Origin: Roseobacter sp. MED193 | Lineage (GTDB): Bacteria > Pseudomonadota > Alphaproteobacteria > Rhodobacterales > Rhodobacteraceae | Direction: 5' to 3' | Assembly: GCF_000152965.1 (NCBI RefSeq) | Contig: NZ_CH902583.1 | Span: 1,997,200 to 2,061,199 of the forward strand | DNA length: 64,000 bases | Part shown: positions 32,428 to 40,120 of the stretch, piece after piece | How the letters are laid out: each line of letters begins with the position of its first letter | Numbering within the stretch: position 1 is the first letter of the stretch | Notes under the pieces: model-generated | The model's database searches: none | What the model was told of the DNA's origin: nothing | Seen by the model: only the letters and a program-made list of their open reading frames with translations | Program-made: the position numbers and the translations under genes

Positions 32428-35085
32428 ATGCCACAGGTGGCGATTGGTGCGATTGCGGTCGGGGGTGCCTCGATCGCAGCCGGCGGTTTTGCCGCGGCGA
32501 TGGCCGCGGGCGGCCTGATCGGCTTTGCGGCGCAGTTCGGGGTCTCGATGCTATTGTCGGGGGCGTCGGCAGCCTTGATGGGCACGCCGTCGCTTGGGCC
32601 GCGCACGGTGAGCGTGCGTGAGCCGGTGCGGCCGCGCGAGATGGTCTATGGCCGGGTGCGCAAAGGCGGCACGATCGTGTTCATCCACGAAGCCGGTGAT
32701 GACAACAAGTATCTGCATTTGGTGATCGTGCTGGCCACGCACCGTGTGAAGTCGATTGGCGCGGTCTACTTCGATGGCGAGATGGCGATCGATGAGAGTG
32801 GCACGGCGCTGGATCGCTGGGAGGGCAAGGTGCAGATCGAGAAGCGGCTGGGCCTTTCGGACCAGAGCGCGTTTGTGCTTGAGGAAGAGACGCCTATTGA
32901 TCCGCCTGTCGCCTATGGGCCGCCGTGGTATGAGGCCTTGCCGCAGGAGCCGTTCGCAGAGCTGAGCGAGGAGGTCTCCGAACATTGGGGGCCAGATCAT
33001 CGCCTGGACGGCTGTGCCGCGATCCATCTGCGCCTGACACATAGCGCCAAGGCGTTTCCTGGCGGAATCCCGAGCATCTCTGTCGATGTCGAGGGTAAGG
33101 ACGACATTCTTGATCCGCGCACGGGCGAGCGGGGCTACACCGAGACCGCTGCGCTCTGCGTAGCGGATTACATGAGCCATGCTGTTTTTGGGCTTGGGGC
33201 CGAGATCGGCGCAGAGGATGGGATCGAGACCGCGTCTCTGATCGAGGCGGCCAATATCTGCGATGAGCCGGTGACGCTGGCCTTGCGCGAGGGCGAGGCG
33301 GAGGCCGGCACCGAGCTGCGCTATACCTGCAACGGCGTTGTGGTGCTTGATCAAACGCCGCAGACGCTCATCGAGGCCATGCTGACCGCGATGGCCGGGC
33401 GTTGCATCTGGCAAGGCGGGGCTTGGCGCATCCATGCCGGCGCTTACCGGGTGCCGGATGTGGCGCTCGGGGTGGATGATATCCGCGAGGGCGGCTTGGC
33501 GCTGACCACGCGGCAAAGCCGGGCGTCCAACTTCAACGGGGTGCGCGGCCAGTTTATCAGCCCGGAGAATGACTGGCAGCCGGATGACTTCCCGGCCTAT
33601 TCCTCTGAGGTCTATGTGGCCGAGGACGGCGGCGAGAAGATTTGGCGCGATATCTCTCTGCCATTCACCATCTCATCTTCGACCGCGCAACGTATCGCCA
33701 AGATCGAGCTGGAGCGGCAACGCCGCCAGCAGGTGGTGAAGTGGTCGGGCAAGCTCAGCGCTTGGAAGGCGGCGGCCGGCGACACGGTGGAGGTGGACTA
33801 CGCGCGCTGGGGCTTTGCGGGCAAACCGTTTGAGGTGCAATCGGCGCAGCTGGACCTGAGTGTGGTCGGTGATGGTGTCATGCTGGTGCCGGAGCTCATT
33901 CTGCGAGAAACCTCGCCGCTGGTCTATGATTGGGATGCCTCTGAGGAGCAGATCTACGCGGCTGCGCCGCGCACCACATTGCCATCCTCGGCATTCACTG
34001 CAGTGCCGGGTGCGCCGGAGCTCTCCGAGGAGCTCTACATCACGCGCGATGGTGGCGGTGCAAAGGTCTTGATCACCGCGTCGTGGGTGCCGGCGCCTTC
34101 GGCGTTTGTCGAAAGCTACCAGATCGAGGCGCGTCGGGACGGTGGAGAGTGGGTCGATTATGGGCGGCAAAGAAGCACGGCGCTGGAGATCCGCGATGCG
34201 AAACCGGGCCAGTGGGAGGTGCGGGTGCAGGCGGTCTCTGTTTTGGGTGTGCCGTCGGATTGGCGGGTCGGGTCTGCGGAGATCCTCGGGCTAACGGCAC
34301 CGCCGGTGGCGCTGGAGAATGTGACGCTGCAGACGGCGGGCGGCTTGGCGATCCTCAAATGGACGCGGGCCGCGGATCCGGATGTGCGGGTTGCGGGGAA
34401 CATTGTTATTCGCCACAGCGGCGAGACGCCGGCGACCTGGGCGAACAGCTATTCGATGGACCGGGTCGCGGGCTCGGAGGCGATTGCGGTGGTGCCGCTC
34501 AAACCCGGCACATACCTCATCCGCGCCGAGGACAGCGGCGGACGCCTCGGGCCGGTGACGGCGGTCGCGACCAAGGGGGCGCAGGCGATTGCCTTTGCGC
34601 CGGTCGAAAGCCTGCAGGCCGATGGCACGTTTCCAGGCTCCAAGACGGATCTGGTGGTCGACGGCACAAGCTTGCGCCTGGTGACGGCGGTGGACGGCTC
34701 AGGCGTGCCTTATGTGCCGGAGCCGGAAGGCCTCTATGAGTTCGGGGCTGGCATGGATTTTGGCGCGGTGCGTCGGATCCGGCTGCGCAGCGAGATCCGG
34801 GTCGCGGTCCTGGCGCTGGCGGACCTGATTGATGCTCGCCTGGAGCCCATCGACAGCTGGGCGGACTTCGATGGGGCTGAGGGCGCGGAGACGGATGTGG
34901 TGGTTGAGGTGCGTGAAACCGATGACGACCCGTCAGGCTCTCCGGTCTGGTCTGATTGGGGCCGGATCGACAATAGCGAGATCGAGGCGCGGGCGGTGCA
35001 GGCGCGCGCCTGGCTCAGAACGGCGGATGCCGCCTATACGCCGGTGGTCGCGCGCCTCCGGCTCCATGCAGACGAGGTGGCTTAA
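32428..35085 (+). CDS. Tail tip attachment / host specificity protein (J-like)
   Basis: This 885-residue protein opens with a hydrophobic glycine-alanine stretch (AIGAIAVGGASIAAGGFAAA), followed by VREPVRPREMVYGRVRKGGT, the conserved start of tail-fibre hub proteins. The middle part (about 330-500) resembles the baseplate hub fold of gpJ (GVRGQFISPENDWQPDDFPA). The rest contains fibronectin-III-like repeats near 540-710 (PSAFVESYQIEARRDGGEWV, PGQWEVRVQAVSVLGVPSDW). It probably contacts the receptor directly or carries the fibres. Start three bases after the previous stop. Confidence 0.88.
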   Translation: MPQVAIGAIAVGGASIAAGGFAAAMAAGGLIGFAAQFGVSMLLSGASAALMGTPSLGPRTVSVREPVRPREMVYGRVRKGGTIVFIHEAGDDNKYLHLVIVLATHRVKSIGAVYFDGEMAIDESGTALDRWEGKVQIEKRLGLSDQSAFVLEEETPIDPPVAYGPPWYEALPQEPFAELSEEVSEHWGPDHRLDGCAAIHLRLTHSAKAFPGGIPSISVDVEGKDDILDPRTGERGYTETAALCVADYMSHAVFGLGAEIGAEDGIETASLIEAANICDEPVTLALREGEAEAGTELRYTCNGVVVLDQTPQTLIEAMLTAMAGRCIWQGGAWRIHAGAYRVPDVALGVDDIREGGLALTTRQSRASNFNGVRGQFISPENDWQPDDFPAYSSEVYVAEDGGEKIWRDISLPFTISSSTAQRIAKIELERQRRQQVVKWSGKLSAWKAAAGDTVEVDYARWGFAGKPFEVQSAQLDLSVVGDGVMLVPELILRETSPLVYDWDASEEQIYAAAPRTTLPSSAFTAVPGAPELSEELYITRDGGGAKVLITASWVPAPSAFVESYQIEARRDGGEWVDYGRQRSTALEIRDAKPGQWEVRVQAVSVLGVPSDWRVGSAEILGLTAPPVALENVTLQTAGGLAILKWTRAADPDVRVAGNIVIRHSGETPATWANSYSMDRVAGSEAIAVVPLKPGTYLIRAEDSGGRLGPVTAVATKGAQAIAFAPVESLQADGTFPGSKTDLVVDGTSLRLVTAVDGSGVPYVPEPEGLYEFGAGMDFGAVRRIRLRSEIRVAVLALADLIDARLEPIDSWADFDGAEGAETDVVVEVRETDDDPSGSPVWSDWGRIDNSEIEARAVQARAWLRTADAAYTPVVARLRLHADEVA

Positions 35086-35315
35086 TGGCCCAGACGTCCA
35101 GTTACGTGATTGAAAACGATGCCGGTCTTGCGGTGCGCCAGCGCATCAACGAGGTCTTGGCGGCGCTGCAATCGTGCAATGCCGGGGCGACGGCGCCGGT
35201 TCACACCCGGCCGGGCATGCTGTGGCTGGATACCGGTGCGGCGGTGCCTGTCTTGAAGATCCGCAATTCCACGGATGATGCCTGGGAGGAGTTCCTCGAT
35301 GGCGGGACCTACTGA
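35085..35315 (+). CDS. Small tail-associated protein
   Basis: This 76-residue protein is coupled to the J-like gene by a TAATG overlap. It reads MAQTSSYVIENDAGLAVRQR, INEVLAALQSCNAGATAPVH and MLWLDTGAAVPVLKIRN, a short unit common in phage tail-fibre genes (the GMLWLDT pattern occurs in many fibre N-termini). It may cap the J-like tip or be a detached fibre module. Its 3' end overlaps the convergent relE-like toxin gene by seven bases. Confidence 0.7.
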   Translation: MAQTSSYVIENDAGLAVRQRINEVLAALQSCNAGATAPVHTRPGMLWLDTGAAVPVLKIRNSTDDAWEEFLDGGTY

Positions 35316-35602
35316 GGGGAGCTGCGCTTTTGGGCTGCCTTGTAAACCTGTCCCCGTTCACGTTTGCCGACCGCAACGACGGTCACGGTGATGCTGGTGT
35401 CCTGCACTGAGTAGACAAGACGATAACCGGCGCTGCGCAGTTTGATCTTGTAGTGCTGTTCCAACCCGTGCAGGCGATCGGCTGGGACATGGGGGTGTGA
35501 CAGGCGTTCTGTGAGCTTCTTCTTGAACTGTCTCTGTACGGACGCTCCGAGTTTGCGCCATTCCCTCAAGGCTGACGGCAAGAACTGCAGCTCATAGCTC
35601 AT
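35309..35602 (-). CDS. relE: RelE-type toxin
   Basis: This 97-residue protein is a clear RelE/ParE fold: MSYELQFLPSALREWRKLGA, SVQRQFKKKLTERLSHPHVP, LEQHYKIKLRSAGYRLVYSV and TVTVVAVGKRERGQVYKAA. RelE cuts mRNA in the ribosomal A site. The Lys/Arg-rich C-terminus carries the usual catalytic basic residues. Its start overlaps the end of the antitoxin gene by 11 bases. It is antisense to the late operon, at the seam between J-like protein and lysis cassette. Confidence 0.93.
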   Translation of the reverse strand: MSYELQFLPSALREWRKLGASVQRQFKKKLTERLSHPHVPADRLHGLEQHYKIKLRSAGYRLVYSVQDTSITVTVVAVGKRERGQVYKAAQKRSSPQ

Positions 35603-35837
35603 CCAGCGTCACCTTGACCGGGGTCTCAGCAGACCGCGCGTTCACGAGATCGATCAGGGCGAGGTCGTCCAGGCGTTCCATCATCGCCTCATATTGCTCA
35701 GCGGGCACCATATAAGCCATCACGCGGTTGTGGTTGAGCACGGCGATGGATTCCCCATTGGCTTGCTCCAGCACGCTGGTGGGGCTTTTTTTGAGGTCAG
35801 AGACGCTCACGGCGACATTGGCTTCGACACGTTGCAT
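35592..35837 (-). CDS. Phd/YefM (RelB-role) antitoxin
   Basis: This 81-residue protein reads MQRVEANVAVSVSDLKKSPT, SVLEQANGESIAVLNHNRVM and AYMVPAEQYEAMMERLDDLA, the Phd/YefM pattern. The ATG at 35837 has AGGAG seven bases upstream; upstream extension to 35900 lacks support. A TTGACA-like -35 on the minus strand (35910-35915) with a weak TTTAAG -10 and the near-palindrome ATACTGAATAT (about 35870) suggest an autoregulated promoter. It neutralises the adjacent RelE-type toxin. Confidence 0.9.
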   Translation of the reverse strand: MQRVEANVAVSVSDLKKSPTSVLEQANGESIAVLNHNRVMAYMVPAEQYEAMMERLDDLALIDLVNARSAETPVKVTLDEL

Positions 35838-35956
35838 GGCGGGGCTCCTGTAAATCTGCGTGCAAAACAATACTGAATATCGCTCCTTAAATGGCACCAA
35901 TCTGAGTCATGTCAAGCCCACGCCTTGATATTGCGCTCCACCGAAAAGGCCCAAAC

Positions 35957-36268
35957 ATGCAAGATCCCAGTTTTATTGAAATGATGGACCGGCTGTTTGG
36001 CGGGGCGGTGACGACGCTGATCGGGGCTTTTACGGGGCGGCTGATGTATCACTCTGGCGAGGTGAAGCTGGGCAAGCGCCGTTTCTTTGGCAAGGAGCTT
36101 TTGTGGGAGATCCCGGTGGCGGTGGGCATGGCGCTGATCGGTGAGGCGGCGGCGAGCTATATGGGGCTTGGCCAGCCGGTCTCGACCGGGTTTGTCGCCA
36201 CGCTGGCCTATCTGGGGCCGCGCGGCGCGGAGGCGTTGCTCGGCGCGTGGCTCGGCCGCAAGAAATAG
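35957..36268 (+). CDS. Putative holin
   Basis: This 103-residue protein has hydrophobic segments at about 14-26 (GGAVTTLIGAFTGRL), 48-65 (LWEIPVAVGMALIGEAAASY) and 75-97 (FVATLAYLGPRGAEALLGAW), and ends in GRKK. Such small proteins beside an endolysin gene form the membrane lesions that time lysis. The ATG at 35957 is preceded by AAAAGG. Topology is inferred from hydrophobicity by eye; sequence family is the phage holin type common in this phage group. Confidence 0.7.
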   Translation: MQDPSFIEMMDRLFGGAVTTLIGAFTGRLMYHSGEVKLGKRRFFGKELLWEIPVAVGMALIGEAAASYMGLGQPVSTGFVATLAYLGPRGAEALLGAWLGRKK

Positions 36269-36306
36269 CCAAAACAGCCACGATCACACGACACATTGAC
36301 CGACGC

Positions 36307-36329
36307 GCCGTCCTTTTGGGCGGCTTTTT
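36307..36329 (+). terminator. Rho-independent terminator between holin and endolysin
   Basis: GCCGTCC (36307-36313) and GGGCGGC (36318-36324) form a seven-pair stem with one G-T pair and the loop TTTT, followed by five T. The endolysin ribosome binding site follows within ten bases. Confidence 0.7.
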
Positions 36330-36345
36330 ATTGCAGGAGGCAGCC

Positions 36346-36990
36346 ATGCGGATTGGCGATCTGATCTATGAGACCGCGAAGGCGGACGAGGGTGTTTGGG
36401 AATGGGCCGAGGGGCATAATCCTCGGGTTCTGGCCTATTACCGCGACGCGGGCGTGCCGCAGACCAATGATGAGGTGCCGTGGTGCGCGGCCTTCGTCGG
36501 TGCAGTGCTGGCGCGTTGCGGTGTGCAGGGCACGGGCTCGCTCCTGGCGCGCAGCTATGAGAGCTGGGGCACGTCTGTGCCGCTCGATCAGGCGCGGCGC
36601 GGCGACGTGGTGATCTTGTCGCGTGGACAGCCGTGGCAGGGCCATGTGGCCTTCTACGAGGGCTCGGCCGGAGGCAATGTCTACCTCCTGGGCGGCAATC
36701 AGGGAAACCAGGTGAATGTCACCGCCTACCCGAAGTCGCGCGTGGTCGCGGTGCGCCGGGCGGTTGAGCCGGCGGCGCTGCCCAAGCGGCGCGCGGGCGT
36801 GACCGAGAGCACCACGGTGCGCGCGGCGGGGGTTCAGGCCGCGACGTCTGTTGTGGCCGGGCTTGAAGCGCTGCGCTCGCTCGACGGCACCGCGCAGGTC
36901 GTGGCGCTTGCGGTGGTGGGCGTGGTGCTGGTCTCGGCCATGTGGATTGCGCGGCGGCGGATCCGCAAAATCTTGGCGGGGCTCGGATGA
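36346..36990 (+). CDS. Endolysin, TIGR02594-type cysteine amidase/peptidase with C-terminal membrane helix
   Basis: This 214-residue protein has a CHAP/NlpC-like domain at about 1-145 with Cys47 (DEVPWCAAFVGAVLARCG), SYESWG near 71 and His100 (WQGHVAFYEG). This domain cuts peptidoglycan. A linker (about 150-180) is followed by a hydrophobic helix (VVALAVVGVVLVSAMWIARR) and basic residues, so the C-terminus is probably membrane-anchored, which is unusual for an endolysin. GCAGGAGG lies five bases before the ATG at 36346. It overlaps the spanin gene by ATGA. Confidence 0.85.
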   Translation: MRIGDLIYETAKADEGVWEWAEGHNPRVLAYYRDAGVPQTNDEVPWCAAFVGAVLARCGVQGTGSLLARSYESWGTSVPLDQARRGDVVILSRGQPWQGHVAFYEGSAGGNVYLLGGNQGNQVNVTAYPKSRVVAVRRAVEPAALPKRRAGVTESTTVRAAGVQAATSVVAGLEALRSLDGTAQVVALAVVGVVLVSAMWIARRRIRKILAGLG

Positions 36991-37241
36991 GCCTGTTCGG
37001 GATGGCCTTGGGCGGGACCCAGCGCCGTCTGCTCTATGTCGCCTTGATCGTGCTCGCTGTTTTGGCGGCGGTGTTTGCGATCTGGCGTCATGGCCGCGCG
37101 GCCGGGATCGCGCGGTTTGCGGTCAAGCGCGCCGAGGCGCGGATCCGAACAATGAAACAAGCAGCGGAGGTGCGGCGCGATGTGGGTGCGGATGATGATG
37201 CTGGCGTGGCTCGCCGGCTCTCTCGCTGGATGCGGGATTAA
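36987..37241 (+). CDS. Inner-membrane spanin-like protein (Rz-like)
   Basis: This 84-residue protein has an N-terminal membrane anchor (LLYVALIVLAVLAAVFAIWR) followed by a charged helical tail (FAVKRAEARIRTMKQAAEVR), the layout of an i-spanin. It starts in an ATGA overlap with the endolysin gene. A lipoprotein gene begins inside its 3' end in another frame, as Rz1 does in Rz. Spanins fuse inner and outer membranes in the last step of lysis. Confidence 0.78.
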   Translation: MSLFGMALGGTQRRLLYVALIVLAVLAAVFAIWRHGRAAGIARFAVKRAEARIRTMKQAAEVRRDVGADDDAGVARRLSRWMRD

Positions 37242-37371
37242 GGTCGGGACGGGTTGTGATTGGGCTGAGCCCATCCGGCCGTCGCGCGCCGATCAGCTGA
37301 CGCCGGGCACGCAGCGCCAGATCTTGGTCCACAATGAAACCGGCGCAAAAATCTGCGGGTGGCAACCATGA
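37180..37371 (+). CDS. Outer-membrane spanin-like lipoprotein (Rz1-like), overlapping the Rz-like gene
   Basis: This 63-residue protein has a signal and lipobox (MMMLAWLAGSLAGCG, Cys18), predicting a 46-residue outer-membrane lipoprotein (ending ILVHNETGAKICGWQP). It starts 61 bases before the end of the Rz-like gene in a different frame. GGAGG lies nine bases upstream. The overlap and lipobox are what is expected of an o-spanin partner. Confidence 0.8.
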   Translation: MWVRMMMLAWLAGSLAGCGIKVGTGCDWAEPIRPSRADQLTPGTQRQILVHNETGAKICGWQP

Positions 37372-37712
37372 CGACACAAATCTACGAGGGGCCGGCGATC
37401 ATGATCGGCTATGCCTACCGGCTTCGGCTAGAGGCGGCTGGAGCACTGTTTCCGGAAGGGGCGGCGTTCACTGGCCATGTGCGGGCAAAGCTGGGGGATA
37501 CGGAGATCCTGGCCACGCTCACCAGTGCCAACGGTGGGCTGGAGCGGGTCTCGGATAGCGCGCTGGATCTGCAGATCGCAGCGGCGGATACCGCCGGCAT
37601 GGCGGTGGGATCGGTCGTGGTCGATGTGGTGCGCACGGACACGGATCCGGATCGGCACTTGGGCTTTGCGCTCGAGATTCCGGTGATGAGCCCGGTCACG
37701 CGAGGGCTGTAG
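37368..37712 (+). CDS. Phage protein of unknown function before the fibre genes
   Basis: This 114-residue protein starts in an ATGA overlap with the spanin lipoprotein. It is beta-rich: TQIYEGPAIMIGYAYRLRLE, FPEGAAFTGHVRAKLGDTEI, VGSVVVDVVRTDTDPDRHLG, LEIPVMSPVTRGL. The pattern suggests a small beta-sandwich of a baseplate or fibre-attachment protein. No family name can be given. Confidence 0.65.
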   Translation: MTTQIYEGPAIMIGYAYRLRLEAAGALFPEGAAFTGHVRAKLGDTEILATLTSANGGLERVSDSALDLQIAAADTAGMAVGSVVVDVVRTDTDPDRHLGFALEIPVMSPVTRGL

Positions 37713-37713
37713 C

Positions 37714-37941
37714 ATGGGGGACAAGATCGAGGTGGTCGGCGCTCGGGTGCCGATCCGCGTCACGGTGTCTGAGGATCTGCCCATTCGGGTGGGGCTTGCC
37801 TCGGGTCCTGTGGCGGTGCGGGTGCGGGGTCTGCCTGGGCCTGACGGGGAGACCGGGCCGCAAGGGCCAAAAGGTGACCAGGGCGATCCTGGTGTGACCA
37901 TTCTACCAACAGACACGCCTATTAATGGAGGGTTCTTCTAA
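37714..37941 (+). CDS. Small collagen-like fibre protein
   Basis: This 75-residue protein has a beta-rich N-terminal half (VPIRVTVSEDLPIRVGLASG) and a Gly-X-Y run near residues 39-59 (GLPGPDGETGPQGPKGDQGD), the collagen-like repeat that forms trimeric shafts in phage fibres. It ends INGGFF. Its stop overlaps the next fibre gene (TAATG). It probably links a base protein to the large fibre. Confidence 0.78.
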   Translation: MGDKIEVVGARVPIRVTVSEDLPIRVGLASGPVAVRVRGLPGPDGETGPQGPKGDQGDPGVTILPTDTPINGGFF

Positions 37942-39200
37942 TGGCGAACACGATTCAGCTTAAGCGCCGGGTGTCGGGCAATGCCGGCGCGCCGGCTGCG
38001 CTCAAGTCGGGCGAGGTCGCCCACAACGAGGTCGATGATACGCTCTATATCGGCAAGGGCGACGATGGCGGCGGCAATGCCACGTCGATCGTGGCGATCG
38101 CCGGGTCGGGCGGGTTTGTCGCCAAGACCGGCACGCAGACCATCGCTGGCAAGAAAACCTTTAGCCTGGTGCCGACCGCGTCCCAGGATGCCGCGGCCGG
38201 CTCGGACCTGGTGCGCAAGTCGCAGCTCGATACGCTTCTGGGCGGCAAGGCGAACACCAGCCATAGCCATGCCATCGCGGATGTCACCGGGCTGCAGGGC
38301 GCGCTTGATGGCAAGGCAGCTGTGAGCCATGACCACACGGCAGCCGAGATCAGCGACAGCACCTCGGCGGGGCGCACTCTTCTGAAGGCGGCCGATGTGG
38401 CCGCGCAACACACGGCTCTGGGCCTCGGCACGGCGGCGCTCATGAGCAGCACCGCGTTCGCAGCGGCGGCGCATGGCCATGCCATTTCCGATGTCTCTGG
38501 CCTGCAGACGGCGCTCAATGGCAAGGCGCCACTGGCCTCGCCGAGCTTTACCGGCACGCCGGCGGCGCCGACGGCGGCGGGGGGCACCAATACCACGCAA
38601 ATCGCCACCACCGCCTTTGTGCAGTCGGCGATCGCGAGCTTTGGCGCCGGTGACATGCTGAAAGCGACCTACGACTCGGACAATGACGGCAAGGTCGACG
38701 CAGCCGAGCTGGCCGATGCGGTGGCCTGGACTGGGGTGACCGGCAAGCCGGCGACCTTCCCGCCGTCTGCGCATAACCATCCGATCAGCCAGGTGACCGG
38801 TCTGCAGTCTGCGCTGGATGCCAAGGCACCGAAAGTCTCGCCGACGTTCACCGGCACGCCGACGGCGCCGACGGCCGCCGGGGGCACCAGCAACACCCAG
38901 ATCGCCACCACGGCGTTTGTCTCCGCGGCGATTGCGGCGCTGATCGATGCGGCCCCTGGGGCGATGGATACGCTCAATGAGCTGGCGGCAGCACTCGGGG
39001 ATGATCCGGATTTTGCCACCACGGTGACCAATGGCCTTGCCGGAAAGTTGGAGAAAACCTCCAACCTCTCGGATCTGACAAATGCGGCGACAGCGCGCTC
39101 CAACCTGGGGCTTGGCTCTATGGCCACGCAGGCCGCGAACAATGTCGCAATCACCGGCGGCTCGATCTCCGGCATCGCGCTGGATGGCGGGACGTTCTGA
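37941..39200 (+). CDS. Tail fibre protein with repeated modules
   Basis: This 419-residue protein starts ANTIQLKRRVSGNAGAPAAL followed by LKSGEVAHNEVDDTLYIGKG, the conserved N-terminus of phage fibres that bind the tail. The shaft contains several G-L-Q-x-A-L-x-G/A-K-A units and two near-identical 27-residue blocks (PSFTGTPAAPTAAGG, then TTQIATTAFVQSAI) about 100 residues apart. The C-terminus ends SISGIALDGGTF. GGAGGG lies eight bases upstream. It is a candidate receptor-binding shaft. Confidence 0.85.
   Translation: MANTIQLKRRVSGNAGAPAALKSGEVAHNEVDDTLYIGKGDDGGGNATSIVAIAGSGGFVAKTGTQTIAGKKTFSLVPTASQDAAAGSDLVRKSQLDTLLGGKANTSHSHAIADVTGLQGALDGKAAVSHDHTAAEISDSTSAGRTLLKAADVAAQHTALGLGTAALMSSTAFAAAAHGHAISDVSGLQTALNGKAPLASPSFTGTPAAPTAAGGTNTTQIATTAFVQSAIASFGAGDMLKATYDSDNDGKVDAAELADAVAWTGVTGKPATFPPSAHNHPISQVTGLQSALDAKAPKVSPTFTGTPTAPTAAGGTSNTQIATTAFVSAAIAALIDAAPGAMDTLNELAAALGDDPDFATTVTNGLAGKLEKTSNLSDLTNAATARSNLGLGSMATQAANNVAITGGSISGIALDGGTF
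38541..38920 (+). repeat. Two 80-bp direct repeats within the fibre gene
   Basis: 38541-38620 and 38841-38920 differ at only about a dozen positions and lie exactly 300 bases apart, in frame. Both encode the FTGTP-x-APTAAGG unit. They point to internal duplication and offer a substrate for recombination that changes fibre length. Confidence 0.85.
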
Positions 39201-39226
39201 TCCCGCTGACCTCGTCTAAGGCGTCG

Positions 39227-39329
39227 CGCCTTTGTCTTGAGCATCAAGAGAAAGGCGAGGCGCGCACCACAGTCATAGGGTGCGCTGCGGTCTGCCAGAA
39301 GCTGAGGTCTCAAGGCTTTGGCAGACCGC
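39227..39329 (+). other. Two strong hairpins between fibre genes
   Basis: Hairpin 1: CGCCTTT-TCTTGA (39227-39240) pairs with TCAAGA-AAAGGCG (39244-39257), one mismatch, three-base loop. Hairpin 2: GCGGTCTGCCA (39287-39297) pairs perfectly with TGGCAGACCGC (39319-39329), and the 21-base loop can pair further. No T-tract follows. The gap 39201-39358 has no gene. Confidence 0.55.
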
Positions 39330-39358
39330 TTTAGATAGGCAAAAAGGAGGCAGGCCAT

Positions 39359-40120
39359 ATGGCTGTGAAGATGAAGCGCTCCGCGGTTGCGGGCAAAGTG
39401 CCCACGACCGCGCAGCTCGAGCTTGGGGAGTTGGCCGTCAATACCTATGACGGTCGGCTGTTCCTTAAGCGCGACGATGGCACGGAGGCCATTGTCGAGA
39501 TCGTGAATTCCGGCCGACTGATCTCGGCCGGCACGGGGCTGACTGGGGGTGGCTCGCTTGCGGCTGATCGCACGCTGGCAGCAGATATCGCGAGCCAGGC
39601 GGAGGCGGAGGCTGGCACCGCCAGCAGCAAGCTGATGACGCCCGAGCGCGTGGCGCAGGCCATTGCGGCATTGGGTGGGGCCAGTGAAGAGCTCAGCGCT
39701 GGCGATACCATCCGCAGTCGGGTCGATGCTTATGCGCAAAATACAAATCATTACAGTGGTTATGCCACGCGCCACTCGTTCGACTTTGCGCAATCCGGAA
39801 CGATACGTGTCACATTTGACCGCGCTGCGAGCCATAGTAGCCCTCAGGCGTTGTTCCGCGTGACGCGCCTTCGTGGCGGCGTTGAGACTGTTTTGGGCAG
39901 TTGGACAAAAGGCGGCACGGCCTGGACTGCGACAACACTCGATATCGATGTGGTTCCAGCCGACCGCGTGAAAGTTCAATATTCTGCGGTGCGTTCTTGC
40001 TCTGGGTGGGGCAAAGAGTCGGTCTGCTACACGAGCTATGCCCGCATTCAGAATGTGCGTTTCCAAACCGGCGGGGAGAACCTGATCCCCGGTGTCTATG
40101 CGCCTGTGGAGAACGACTAA
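39359..40120 (+). CDS. Second tail fibre / receptor-binding protein
   Basis: This 253-residue protein shares the fibre N-terminal pattern (KMKRSAVAGKVPTTAQLELG, then ELAVNTYDGRLFLKRDDGTE). A short shaft with TGLTGGGSLAADRTLAADIA follows. The C-terminal domain (about 125-253) is different from the first fibre and beta-rich, with Cys residues (RSCSGWGKESVCYTSYARIQ). AAAGGAGG lies nine bases upstream. It probably makes a second fibre or tip. Confidence 0.8.
   Translation: MAVKMKRSAVAGKVPTTAQLELGELAVNTYDGRLFLKRDDGTEAIVEIVNSGRLISAGTGLTGGGSLAADRTLAADIASQAEAEAGTASSKLMTPERVAQAIAALGGASEELSAGDTIRSRVDAYAQNTNHYSGYATRHSFDFAQSGTIRVTFDRAASHSSPQALFRVTRLRGGVETVLGSWTKGGTAWTATTLDIDVVPADRVKVQYSAVRSCSGWGKESVCYTSYARIQNVRFQTGGENLIPGVYAPVEND

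Noticed and set aside
30812..32434. 540-residue minus-strand open frame under the tail-tip genes
   Set aside because: Shadow of three overlapping plus-strand genes in GC-rich DNA; no family pattern.
32551..33516. 321-residue minus-strand open frame under the J-like gene
   Set aside because: Antisense shadow; the plus-strand J-like protein explains the region.
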